A DNA stretch of 64,000 nucleotides, from assembly GCA_036489445.1 (NCBI GenBank), contig DASXFV010000017.1, positions 17,906 to 81,905 of the forward strand, given 5' to 3'. Below, piece after piece: positions 36,749 through 44,616 of this stretch (positions within the stretch are counted from its first letter, which is position 1; each line of letters opens with the position of its first letter). The notes beneath the pieces are model-generated. The model searched no databases. It saw only the letters and a program-made list of their open reading frames with translations, and was not told where the DNA came from. Both the position numbers and the translations under genes were made by a program. This DNA is from DAIDKA01 sp036489445. GTDB lineage: Bacteria > Pseudomonadota > Gammaproteobacteria > Steroidobacterales > Steroidobacteraceae.

Positions 36749-37741
36749 ATGTCGGAGTCCACCGCCCGCGCCTCGTTGCTACAAAAACAGAAGCAGGGTA
36801 AGCCTGATTCCCCATCTTCTGTACTCTCCAGTCAGCCGTCTCATTCGGCGTTTCGCGTGCGCAGTATGGCCAAACCTATGAAGTTCATTTCTGAGTACGA
36901 CGGAGAAATCCGCCGTCTCAAGGACGACCTCTACCAGGCTCGCCGAGCCATCATTTGCCTCATGCCCGAGCCCGTTCAGGAAATCCTCGGCACCTATTAT
37001 CGATGTACGTCCCGAATGGAGCTTCACCAGTGGGAAAGCAACGTGATTGACCAGTTGGTTGAATTGGCAAAGCCCATTCCTCGTCGCACCGCCCACGACA
37101 ACGAACGCGCGTATTGTCCGCTCTGTAGTGGCAGCGCGCAGAGCCTCTACGAGGAGCAGCAAGGTTTCAGTCTCCCCATTGGACTTCGGAGGCACCTGGA
37201 GGGATGGGGAAACACACACCAATGCGACGTCACCGTCGCAGCCTTTAGACTGGCGCGCGATTGGGCTCATGACAAGTTTCATGAAATCGAGCAACAAGAG
37301 CACGCTGAAGCTGAGGCCAAGCTCGCGGCCCGAAGAGCTAGGGAGACTCTCTACCAGACCGGCCCCCACAGTGAACCTGAACTCATGGGAGGCCGATATC
37401 AGTGGCGCCCCGTGCGCAATCACAAAAGTCTCTCTTGGGCCGAGGAGCGCCTGGAGGAGCTGGGATTCAAAAAGATGCTCCGGGATAGAGTGAAGTCATA
37501 CATCCACGAGCATCCCGGTGTCTTCGTTTATGCGGACCCCAGAGAGGAGGGCAGAATCGAATTCTTCGTCTACCGGTTCCCTCCACCTCCGGTACTTCGC
37601 AAGTCTCGACGAGGGCCCAATTTCGAGCCGCGCCCTCATTTCAGTCTGTCAGATGCCTGGAAAAATGACCTGCAGGGGAAGTACTCCGAGCGACTCGACC
37701 AAGCGATAGCTGCACTAGGCAGTGGACAGGTTCCTCGGTGA
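36749..37741 (+). CDS. hypothetical island protein with zinc-finger-like motif
   Basis: About 330 residues from ATG 36749; TTG 36608 and ATG 36866 are alternatives, and the sequence looks structured only from MKFISEYDGEIRRLKDDLYQ onward. A candidate zinc site is CPLC (about residue 125) followed by HLEGWGNTHQC. A charged helical stretch of about 30 residues rich in E, A, K and R follows, then an aromatic basic C-terminal region (FFVYRFPPPPVLRKSRRGPN). No family recognised. Base composition is visibly less GC-rich than neighbouring core genes. Confidence 0.6.
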   Translation: MSESTARASLLQKQKQGKPDSPSSVLSSQPSHSAFRVRSMAKPMKFISEYDGEIRRLKDDLYQARRAIICLMPEPVQEILGTYYRCTSRMELHQWESNVIDQLVELAKPIPRRTAHDNERAYCPLCSGSAQSLYEEQQGFSLPIGLRRHLEGWGNTHQCDVTVAAFRLARDWAHDKFHEIEQQEHAEAEAKLAARRARETLYQTGPHSEPELMGGRYQWRPVRNHKSLSWAEERLEELGFKKMLRDRVKSYIHEHPGVFVYADPREEGRIEFFVYRFPPPPVLRKSRRGPNFEPRPHFSLSDAWKNDLQGKYSERLDQAIAALGSGQVPR

Positions 37742-37820
37742 CACTGTCCAACACGGGGACTACAGACCTTCTGCAACACGAATCAGTGCGCGCTTTCGAA
37801 CGTCGGCGCAATGCTTCATC

Positions 37821-37941
37821 CGTGTATCATCCGCCGCCCGTTGGTGGCCAACTTGGTGGCTGCCGTGGGGCATGAATGGGATTCGAGGGGATTTTCCTCA
37901 CCGTGAAATCAGTAGGTTGCTGTTTTTGCATGAATTATGGA
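37821..37941 (+). repeat. element right-end sequence A
   Basis: Begins with CGTGTATCATCCGCCGCCCG, 19/20 identical to 39218-39237, and continues with a GTGGCTGCCGTGGGG...GATGGGATTCGAGGGGAT type stretch that has a diverged counterpart before the third att copy. It directly precedes att copy 2. It may hold integrase arm-binding sites or a remnant integrase 3' end; no clear reading frame. Confidence 0.55.
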
Positions 37942-37994
37942 CGGGTTTTGATCCCGCCATTCGTAGGTTCGAATCCTGCCACCCCAGCCACTTT
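37942..37994 (+). repeat. attachment-site core, copy 2
   Basis: 53 bp identical to 34403-34455 of tRNA-Gln. It lacks the acceptor 5' strand and D arm, so it is not a tRNA gene. It marks the junction between two tandemly inserted elements. Confidence 0.85.
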
Positions 37995-38441
37995 TTTCTA
38001 GCCTTATCAGATACTGATCCGTGCGTGAGGGCGCTGCTGCCCAAGCTGGTTTGTGCGCCGCATCGGGCGCCGGATCGCCTCGATGTCCGTCTCCACGGCA
38101 CCGTCCATCCACGCCGATACACCCGCCACATGGTCGCTATGCCGTGCCCATGTTGCTTCGCGTTGTACGGCGGCCTCTTGCAATCATGAGATTCCAGCTG
38201 ATCGAGGTGTGTCGGGGGGCGTACTGTTTACGGTAGTGGATCCGCAATCGTTTCAATGTTTGCCGCCATCAGACCGGCGGGCTGGAGACTCGTAATCTTG
38301 CAAATGTTGTGATGCAGAACGTGCTCATCCAACGAGTGTGCTCAGGGTTGGCCCATCGTGGGTGATCGGCCGTAGAATCCCGCATTGTGAGCATTGGGCG
38401 TTGCCCTTCATCCGCAACCATAAATTCATGAGGAACATAAA

Positions 38442-38768
38442 ATGAAGATAGCGATCAAGCGGCTCGTTCTGGCTGTGTGTGCTATTTCCATTGCCGAAGT
38501 TGCGATGGCGGCGATCCCAAAGGCTAGGATAGAAAAGGACCCAAAGGACGCGCGAACTGCCAGGGTCGTGGCGACGTCAGCGGAAGGGGATACAGCAACT
38601 TATAGATGTCAGTTCGCTTGGCAAATTTCATTCAACGACCGCGATACCACCGACACATGTGAAGTGAACGTTCCCGCAGGCACCAAGGATGCCGCCGTGT
38701 GCGTCAAGCAATACGACAAGAGAATCTCCGAGATCGTGATGGTCCAGTCGAGCTGTAAGGCTATTTGA
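38442..38768 (+). CDS. small secreted protein, unknown function
   Basis: 108 residues. Clear signal peptide (MKIAIKRLVLAVCAISIAEV, cleavage after AMA). The mature part of about 85 residues has four cysteines (in YRCQF, DTCEV, AVCVK and SSCKA) that could form two disulfides. A good AGGA ribosome-binding site lies about 10 bases before ATG. It is the only plausible gene of element B. No family recognised. Confidence 0.65.
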   Translation: MKIAIKRLVLAVCAISIAEVAMAAIPKARIEKDPKDARTARVVATSAEGDTATYRCQFAWQISFNDRDTTDTCEVNVPAGTKDAAVCVKQYDKRISEIVMVQSSCKAI

Positions 38769-39217
38769 GAACCGAGAGCAGTCCGGAGCCTCGGTCTCCC
38801 GGCAATTCCGGACTGTCGGGTGGTCCGGAAAACCTGTTCACCTGCGTCGGGTACGAGTCAGATCGCGAGCAATTCTTACCGCGGCGTCGATAGGACGGCG
38901 CAACACCATTCGCGCGGACTCAGAGGGGTAGCATCACTGTCGAGTGCGGCTGAGGCTCAGGCAGTAAGGATGTGAGGCGATCAGATCGGTTCGGGATTGC
39001 TGGAGGACACCTGGCTGCAGGTGACCTGGCAATTGACGAATCACCAGGCGCCGCTCGGAACTGGAAGCTCGGGAAAACCACCATAGGTGCTCTGCTAGGG
39101 TAGGTTTCCAGTTAGGTTGCCCCAAGCCTATATCGAACCGGGGGATTCTCAGGGAAAATACCCCAGGGCGGACAGCGCCTTAGGTGAGATTGAAACCGAC
39201 CCGGCTGGACAGGCCAT

Positions 39218-39366
39218 CGTGTATTATCCGCCGCCCGATTCGCGGGTAGGGATCGGATCCAAAGTCCAGTGACAGCTTTGGTGACAGCCATGGGGAATTG
39301 ATGGGATGCGAGGGGATGCGAAGTTCCGTAAAGTCAGTAACTTACTGATTATAAATGGCTTCTTTG
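39218..39366 (+). repeat. element right-end sequence B
   Basis: CGTGTATTATCCGCCGCCCG, then TTTGGTGACAGCCATGGGG and GATGGGATGCGAGGGGATG: a diverged copy of the segment before att copy 2. It suggests that both elements belong to one family with the same end structure. Confidence 0.55.
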
Positions 39367-39415
39367 GGGTTTTGATCCCGCCATTCGGAGGTTCGAATCC
39401 TGCCACCCCAGCCAC
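39367..39415 (+). repeat. attachment-site core, copy 3
   Basis: 49 bp of the tRNA-Gln 3' end with one T-to-G change relative to copies 1 and 2. Located 22 bases before prs, so it is the distal (chromosomal) end of the island. Confidence 0.85.
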
Positions 39416-39436
39416 AATTGCAGGGGGAAGAGAGTC

Positions 39437-40390
39437 GTGAGTGACGACACGATTGCGTTGTTCACTGGCAATGCCAACCCGGCGCTCGCGCATGACATCG
39501 CGCGGCACCTGGGCGTGCCGCTGGGCGCTGCCGAAGTGGGCCGGTTCAGTGATGGTGAAGTCAACGTCGAGCTGATCGAAAATGTGCGCGGTCGCGATGT
39601 CTTCATCGTGCAGTCAACCTGTCCGCCGGTGAACGATCATCTGATGGAACTGCTGGTGTTGGTGGACGCGTGCCGACGGGCCTCGGCCGCGCGGATCACC
39701 GCGGTGGTGCCGTACTTTGGTTATTCGCGTCAGGATCGGCGGCCGCGTGCGACGCGCTCGGCGATCACCGCGAAACTGGTGGCGAACATGATCGCTGGCG
39801 CCGGTGTCGATCGGTTGCTGACGCTGGATCTGCATTCGGATCAGATCATGGGATTCTTCGATATCCCCGTGGACAACGTCTATGGGTCCCCGGTGTTGCT
39901 GGGAGATGCGTGGAAGCGGGGCGACAGCAACCTGGTGGTGGTGTCGCCGGATGTCGGTGGCGTGGCCCGCGCCCGCGCGTTCGCGCGCCGGCTGGATGAT
40001 GCGGACCTGGCGATCATCGACAAGCGCCGGCCACGGCCCAATGAATCGCGGGTGATGAATATCATCGGCGAGGTGTCCGGCAAGAACTGTGTGCTGGTCG
40101 ACGACATGGTGGATACCGCCGGCACGCTGTGCCTGGCCGCGCAGGCGTTGAAGGATGCGGGTGCGTTGAAGGTCACCTCGTACATCACCCATCCGCTGCT
40201 CTCGGGCGCGGCGCTGGAGCGGATCGCAAACTCCGCCCTGGATGAGTTGGTGGTGACCGACACCATCCCGCTGTCGGCGGCGGCGCAGAAGGTCGGCCGC
40301 ATCCGCCAGCTGTCGGTGGCGGCGTTGCTGGCGGAGACGATACGGCGCATACGGGCAGAGGAGTCCGTCAGTTCGCTGTACGTGGACTAA
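39437..40390 (+). CDS. prs: ribose-phosphate pyrophosphokinase
   Basis: 317 residues from a GTG. PRPP synthetase motifs: GRFSDGEVNVELIENVRGRD, PYFGYSRQDRRPRATRSAIT (ATP-binding loop), LHSDQIMGFFDIPVDN and the PRPP loop VLVDDMVDTAGTLC. Makes PRPP from ribose 5-phosphate and ATP for nucleotide, His and Trp synthesis. The island ends only 21 bases upstream, so its native promoter has probably been replaced or displaced. Confidence 0.97.
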   Translation: MSDDTIALFTGNANPALAHDIARHLGVPLGAAEVGRFSDGEVNVELIENVRGRDVFIVQSTCPPVNDHLMELLVLVDACRRASAARITAVVPYFGYSRQDRRPRATRSAITAKLVANMIAGAGVDRLLTLDLHSDQIMGFFDIPVDNVYGSPVLLGDAWKRGDSNLVVVSPDVGGVARARAFARRLDDADLAIIDKRRPRPNESRVMNIIGEVSGKNCVLVDDMVDTAGTLCLAAQALKDAGALKVTSYITHPLLSGAALERIANSALDELVVTDTIPLSAAAQKVGRIRQLSVAALLAETIRRIRAEESVSSLYVD

Positions 40391-40517
40391 AAAGTATTGA
40401 CGAGGCCGGCTGCCACATCGGGTGGTGAGCGGGCTCGAGTTGATCACGCCCCTTTGGTCGCGGGGTGGCGTGAATGCCGCATGGTGCGGCGAACGGAAGA
40501 TTGTCAGGAGTTCAACA

Positions 40518-41258
40518 ATGCGCATTTCATTTGTGATCGGCGCGGAATTCCGGGACACGCAAGGCAAAGGTGCGAGCCGCCGCCTGCGTGTCACTGGAAA
40601 AGTTCCGGCCATTCTGTACGGCGGTGGGCAAAATCCGCGGGCCCTGATCCTCGACCAGCAGAAGCTGCTGACGATGATCGACAACGAAAAGTTCTACTCA
40701 TCGATCGTCCAGCTGAAAGTGGCGAACGAGACACAGGAAGCCATCGTCAAGGATGTGCAGATGCATCCGGCCAAGAACCTGGTCGTGCACCTGGACCTGC
40801 AGCGCGTGCTGGAGAACGAGAAGCTGCGTATCCGCCTGCCCATCCACTTCCGCAACGCCAATGTCTCCCCGGGCGTGAAGTCGCAGGGCGGCATCGTGTC
40901 GCATCTGATGAATGACGTGGAAATCGTCTGCCTGCCGAAGGATCTGCCGGAGGCCCTGGAAATCGACATGGCGACGATGAATCTGAACGACATCAAATAT
41001 CTGGCCGATATGCAGGTACCGGAAGGGGTAACGCTGCCGGCCCTGGGTCATGGCAGGAACCCCGCCGTCGTGTCCATCCATAGTCCGCGTGCCGAGGAGC
41101 CCGAGGCGGTTGCCGCCGAAGCTGCGCCAGCCGAAGGTGCAGCTGCAGCACCTGCTGCCGCGGGTGCTGCCGGTGCCGCCGGCGCCACGGGTGCGGAAGC
41201 GAAGAAGGACGACAAGGCTGCTGCCGCTCCTGCGAAGAAGGATGCGGGCAAGAAGTAG
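40518..41258 (+). CDS. rplY: 50S ribosomal protein L25/general stress protein Ctc
   Basis: 246 residues from ATG 40518 with CAGGAG at 40505-40510. N-terminal 5S-rRNA-binding L25 domain (ASRRLRVTGKVPAILYGGG) plus the TL5/CTC beta domain to about residue 185. A low-complexity Ala/Glu/Lys tail of about 50 residues is longer than usual. The frame is open upstream to 40422 but lacks a ribosome-binding site there. Confidence 0.95.
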   Translation: MRISFVIGAEFRDTQGKGASRRLRVTGKVPAILYGGGQNPRALILDQQKLLTMIDNEKFYSSIVQLKVANETQEAIVKDVQMHPAKNLVVHLDLQRVLENEKLRIRLPIHFRNANVSPGVKSQGGIVSHLMNDVEIVCLPKDLPEALEIDMATMNLNDIKYLADMQVPEGVTLPALGHGRNPAVVSIHSPRAEEPEAVAAEAAPAEGAAAAPAAAGAAGAAGATGAEAKKDDKAAAAPAKKDAGKK

Positions 41259-41269
41259 TCTTCAAGGCC

Positions 41270-41293
41270 TCGCGGGCGCGCAATCGCCCGCGA
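41270..41293 (+). terminator. GC-rich hairpin between rplY and pth
   Basis: Perfect 9-bp inverted repeat TCGCGGGCG / CGCCCGCGA with a 6-base loop, 11 bases after the rplY stop. There is no T-tract, so it is more likely an attenuating or mRNA-stabilising stem than a full intrinsic terminator. Confidence 0.45.
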
Positions 41294-41312
41294 CGGCCTG
41301 GATCAACCGCTC

Positions 41313-41897
41313 ATGGATGCCGTTCCGCTGAAGTTGATCGTGGGGTTGGGCAACCCGGGGGCTGAACACGAGCGCCAACGCCACAACGCGGGCTTCACTT
41401 TTGTCGAAACACTCGCGGCCCGGCACGGCGGCACGTTCCGCTATGAGCCGCGGCACCAAGCAGATCTGGCGCGCATCCGGATTGCCGGCAGCGAAGTGTG
41501 GCTGGCGAAGCCCATGACCTACATGAACTGCAGCGGTGGTCCGTTGAGCAGCGTTGCAGGGTTCTACAAGATCCCGCCAGGGGAAATTCTGGTGGCCTAC
41601 GATGAGCTGGATTTTCTGCCCGGCGACGCCCGGCTCAAATTCGGCGGTGGCCACGGTGGCCACAATGGCATGCGCGACATTCTCGCGAGCCTCCCCGAGG
41701 GCTTCTGGCGCTTGCGGCTGGGCATCGGGCATCCCGGAGACCGCGACAAGGTGCTGCATTATGTCCTGGGCCGTCCTTCCAAGGCGGACGAAGAACTCAT
41801 CGGGGTGGCAATTGCCGCTGCGGGCGATGTCGTACCGATGATGATGCAAGACAGCGCGCAGCGCGCCATTCAGGCCCTTCACGGCCGGCCGCGCTGA
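41313..41897 (+). CDS. pth: peptidyl-tRNA hydrolase
   Basis: 194 residues. LIVGLGNPGAEHERQRHNAG contains the catalytic histidine, and LAKPMTYMNCSGG and GGGHGGHNGMRDILASL complete the family signature. Recycles peptidyl-tRNAs released during translation. Followed after 18 bases by ychF, the usual arrangement. Confidence 0.97.
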   Translation: MDAVPLKLIVGLGNPGAEHERQRHNAGFTFVETLAARHGGTFRYEPRHQADLARIRIAGSEVWLAKPMTYMNCSGGPLSSVAGFYKIPPGEILVAYDELDFLPGDARLKFGGGHGGHNGMRDILASLPEGFWRLRLGIGHPGDRDKVLHYVLGRPSKADEELIGVAIAAAGDVVPMMMQDSAQRAIQALHGRPR

Positions 41898-41915
41898 GAT
41901 TCAAGGTAAACCAAT

Positions 41916-43007
41916 ATGTCGATCAAATGCGGAATCGTCGGCCTGCCGAATGTGGGCAAGTCGACGTTGTTCAATGCCCTGACGCGCGCGCAGATCGCCG
42001 CGGAGAACTACCCGTTCTGCACCATCGATCCCAATGTGGGCGTGGTGCCGGTACCGGATCCACGGCTGCAGCAACTGGCTGCCATCGTGGATCCTGAGAA
42101 GCTGGTCCCCGCTTCGGTCGAGTTCCTCGACATCGCAGGCCTGGTCGCCGGCGCCTCGCAGGGTGAAGGCCTGGGTAACAAATTCCTGGCGCACATCCGC
42201 GAAGTCGATGCCATCTCACATGTGGTGCGCTGCTTTGATGATGGTGACATCGTGCATGTCGCCGGCAAGGTGGATCCGCTCGCCGACATCGAGACCATCA
42301 ATACCGAACTGGCACTGGCGGATCTGACCACGGTGGAGAAGGCCCTGGAGCGTGCCACCAAGACCGCCAAGAGCGGGGACAAGGAATCCGTACGCAAGGT
42401 GGCGCTGTTTGAAAAGGTGAGGGCACAGCTGAACAAGGCGCAACCGGCTCGTGCCCTGAAGCTCTCGGAGGAGGAAACCAGGGACCTGAAGGAACTGCAT
42501 CTGCTCACGGCCAAGCCGGTCATGTACGTAGCCAACGTGGATGAGAAGGGCTTCACGGATAACCCGCGGCTGGATGCGGTGCAGAAGCTGGCCACCGCGG
42601 AAGGGGCGCAGGTGGTCGCGGTGTGCGCGGCCATCGAGGCGGAGATTTCACAGCTGGAAGAGGCGGATCGCGCCGAGTTCCTGGCCGAGATGAAACTGGA
42701 CGAGCCGGGTTTGAACCGCGTCATTCGCTCCGCATTCAAACTTTTGGGCCTGGAAACGTACTTTACCGCGGGCCCGAAGGAGGTGCGCGCATGGACCGTG
42801 AGTGCGGGCTCCACGGCGCCGCAGGCCGCTGGTGTGATTCATACGGATTTCGAGCGTGGATTCATCCGCGCCGAAGTCATCGCCTTTGCTGACTACATCA
42901 CCTATCGCGGCGAAAGCGGGGCGCGCGAAGTCGGCAAGCTGCGGCTGGAAGGCAAGGAATACATCGTCCGCGAAGGCGATGTCATGCACTTCCGGTTCAA
43001 CGTCTGA
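41916..43007 (+). CDS. ychF: redox-responsive ribosome-binding ATPase YchF
   Basis: 363 residues. OBG-family P-loop GLPNVGKSTLFNALTRAQIA, FLDIAGLVAGASQGEGLGN, the NVDEKG motif and a C-terminal TGS domain (about 280-363). YchF binds ATP in preference to GTP. Downstream partner of pth. Confidence 0.97.
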   Translation: MSIKCGIVGLPNVGKSTLFNALTRAQIAAENYPFCTIDPNVGVVPVPDPRLQQLAAIVDPEKLVPASVEFLDIAGLVAGASQGEGLGNKFLAHIREVDAISHVVRCFDDGDIVHVAGKVDPLADIETINTELALADLTTVEKALERATKTAKSGDKESVRKVALFEKVRAQLNKAQPARALKLSEEETRDLKELHLLTAKPVMYVANVDEKGFTDNPRLDAVQKLATAEGAQVVAVCAAIEAEISQLEEADRAEFLAEMKLDEPGLNRVIRSAFKLLGLETYFTAGPKEVRAWTVSAGSTAPQAAGVIHTDFERGFIRAEVIAFADYITYRGESGAREVGKLRLEGKEYIVREGDVMHFRFNV

Positions 43008-43014
43008 TTCCGTC

Positions 43015-43500
43015 ATGAACAACTGGGGGAATTTCTTCCTCGGTGAACTGGGTGCGGCCGCGGCACTGGCCGGTCTGCTGTTCGTTGCGGTCTCGGTCAA
43101 CCAAGCGCGGATCCTGGCACTGGGTCGCATGGCGGATCGAGGCCTCGAAGCCCTCGCCATGCTGCTGCTGGTGATTGTCGTCGCATCGCTGCCGTTGATC
43201 CCGGGGCAACCCCCGCGCCTGTTGGGCGGAGAAGTGCTCGGCCTCGGTATCGCGACGTTGCTGGGACTCCTGCCCCTGCAGCAAGCCTACCTCGGCTCCA
43301 CCGACCCCCTTTACCGGCGCCGCACAATGCAAATGATTCTGTGCAATCGGATTGCGGTGCTGGTCATCGCCGTGGGCGGCATGGTCGTACTCTGGCGGGG
43401 TGACCTGAACGGTCTCTACCTGCTCTGCGCCGGAATACTGATAACCTTCGCCGCTGTGGGGGCCAACGCTTGGGTCCTTCTGATTGAGATCAACCGATAG
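43015..43500 (+). CDS. hypothetical inner-membrane protein
   Basis: 161 residues from ATG 43015, 7 bases after ychF. Five hydrophobic helices (about 9-28, 45-62, 70-88, 108-125, 130-155) with the N-terminal pattern NNWGNFFLGELGAAAALAGL. Similar modest membrane proteins are annotated as hypothetical in many proteobacteria. No catalytic motif. Convergent with the lactonase gene. Confidence 0.75.
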   Translation: MNNWGNFFLGELGAAAALAGLLFVAVSVNQARILALGRMADRGLEALAMLLLVIVVASLPLIPGQPPRLLGGEVLGLGIATLLGLLPLQQAYLGSTDPLYRRRTMQMILCNRIAVLVIAVGGMVVLWRGDLNGLYLLCAGILITFAAVGANAWVLLIEINR

Positions 43501-43504
43501 ACCC

Positions 43505-44419
43505 CTAAGCGTTGAATGACAGCTTCAGGCCCGGGCGCGGCCAGCGGGTGTGGAACAGCTTGCCGGTCGTCGAGCAGGTGATGTACGCATCGCGCATGTC
43601 CGCACCACCGAAGCAGATGTTGGTCGTCACTAGATCAGGACAGGGGAAGTGCTCGTAGGCGCCGTTCGGTTCAAATGTCGTGATACCGCCGTTCCAGAGC
43701 GTGCCGACGCAGATCCTGCCGCTGGCTTCCACGGCAAGACTGTCCAGCCACTGGTAGCCGGGCAGCGTGCAGACTACGCGACCGGGTGAGGTCGGCGGTC
43801 CAGAAGGAGGCGCCATCACACCCGGCGCGGTGAGATCAAAAGCATAGAGGCGGCCCACGTTGCAGTCTGCCATGTATACCGTGCGCTCATCGGGTGAAAG
43901 GCCCACGCCGTTGGGCGAGAACATGTCGCTGCGCCAGCGGATGATTTTTGAACCATCAGGTTTTGCGTAGTAGAGCGCGCCCATGCGGCGCACCTCGCCA
44001 TCCGTCTGGCCTAAACAGGTGAACCAGAAACCGCCCTGACTATCGAATACCAGATCGTTGGGACTGTTCAGCGGCTTGCCTTCGCAATGATCATAGAGAG
44101 TCGCGAACCTGCCGGTGGCAAGATCGACCCGCTGGATTGATCCGCCGCGATACTCAGGCGGCGGACCATTGGGCATGTTTACTTCACCCTGCTGCCACGT
44201 CCAGGCGAAACCGTTATTGCAGACATAGACGGCCCCGTCCGGCCCAATGGCCGCACCGTTGGGACCACCGCCCAGATCTGCGATGGTGCTGCGCTTGCCG
44301 CCGGGTGTGACGCGGCTCAGTGTGCCGCGACGAATCTCCACCAGGATGACCGAGCCATCGGCCATGGCGACCGGTCCTTCCGGAAACTGCAGGCCTTCGG
44401 CAACGAGTCTCAGTCCCAT
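43505..44419 (-). CDS. SMP-30/gluconolactonase/LRE family protein
   Basis: 304 residues from ATG 44419 (GTG 44422 in frame), preceded by a GGGGG ribosome-binding site. Six-bladed beta-propeller pattern: LQFPEGPVAMADGSVILVEI with the metal-binding glutamate, LNSPNDLVFDSQGGFWFTCL with the NDL motif, FSPNGVGLSPDERTVYMADC, and a closing DSLAVEASGRICVGTL. Probably a lactonase for sugar or related lactones; the substrate is unknown. No signal peptide. Confidence 0.87.
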   Translation of the reverse strand: MGLRLVAEGLQFPEGPVAMADGSVILVEIRRGTLSRVTPGGKRSTIADLGGGPNGAAIGPDGAVYVCNNGFAWTWQQGEVNMPNGPPPEYRGGSIQRVDLATGRFATLYDHCEGKPLNSPNDLVFDSQGGFWFTCLGQTDGEVRRMGALYYAKPDGSKIIRWRSDMFSPNGVGLSPDERTVYMADCNVGRLYAFDLTAPGVMAPPSGPPTSPGRVVCTLPGYQWLDSLAVEASGRICVGTLWNGGITTFEPNGAYEHFPCPDLVTTNICFGGADMRDAYITCSTTGKLFHTRWPRPGLKLSFNA

Positions 44420-44462
44420 CACTCCCCCTAGCGCACTGATTCTAATATATATTTTTGGCTTC

Positions 44463-44491
44463 TTGACGCCGAATCCGGCGGCGCTGACAAT
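44463..44491 (+). promoter_or_regulatory. probable sigma-70 promoter of tRNA-Met
   Basis: TTGACG at 44463-44468, 17-base spacer, GACAAT at 44486-44491. The region just downstream is GCGC-rich, like the discriminators of stable-RNA promoters. The tRNA begins 38 bases after the -10 box. Confidence 0.45.
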
Positions 44492-44529
44492 GCGCGCCCG
44501 GTTTCTGACCGGTACTATGCCTCTGCGTC

Positions 44530-44606
44530 GGAAAGGTAGCTCAGCTGGTTAGAGCACGGCACTCATAATGCCGGGGTCGAGGGTTCGATTCCCTCCCTTT
44601 CCACCA
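44530..44606 (+). tRNA. tRNA-Met (anticodon CAT)
   Basis: 77 nt including CCA. Acceptor GGAAAGG pairs with CCTTTCC, the D arm is AGCTCAGCTGGTTAGAGC, the anticodon loop is CTCATAA, and the T arm contains GGTTCGATTCC. The layout fits elongator tRNA-Met; tRNA-Ile2, whose CAT is modified, is the alternative. A phage integrase gene begins 10 bases after its 3' end, so it is the prophage attachment site. Confidence 0.93.
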
Positions 44607-44616
44607 AGGACTTAGG

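Larger units (their letters stand above)
34452..39415. mobile_element. tandem integrative element remnants at tRNA-Gln
   Basis: The interval separates tRNA-Gln from prs, which are neighbours in relatives. Internal and distal copies of the tRNA 3' end split it into element A (34452-37994, 3.5 kb) and element B (37995-39415, 1.4 kb). No integrase gene remains, so both look decayed or mobilised in trans. Each ends in a similar 120-150 bp stretch before its att copy. Large parts are noncoding: 35848-36071, 36282-36748, 37742-37820 and 37995-38441 show nothing I can identify. Confidence 0.8.

Noticed and set aside
37942..37994. Second tRNA-Gln gene
   Set aside because: Only the 3' half is present; acceptor 5' strand and D arm are missing. 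It is an att copy.
39367..39415. Third tRNA-Gln gene
   Set aside because: Same reason; only the anticodon-to-CCA part is present, with one mismatch.
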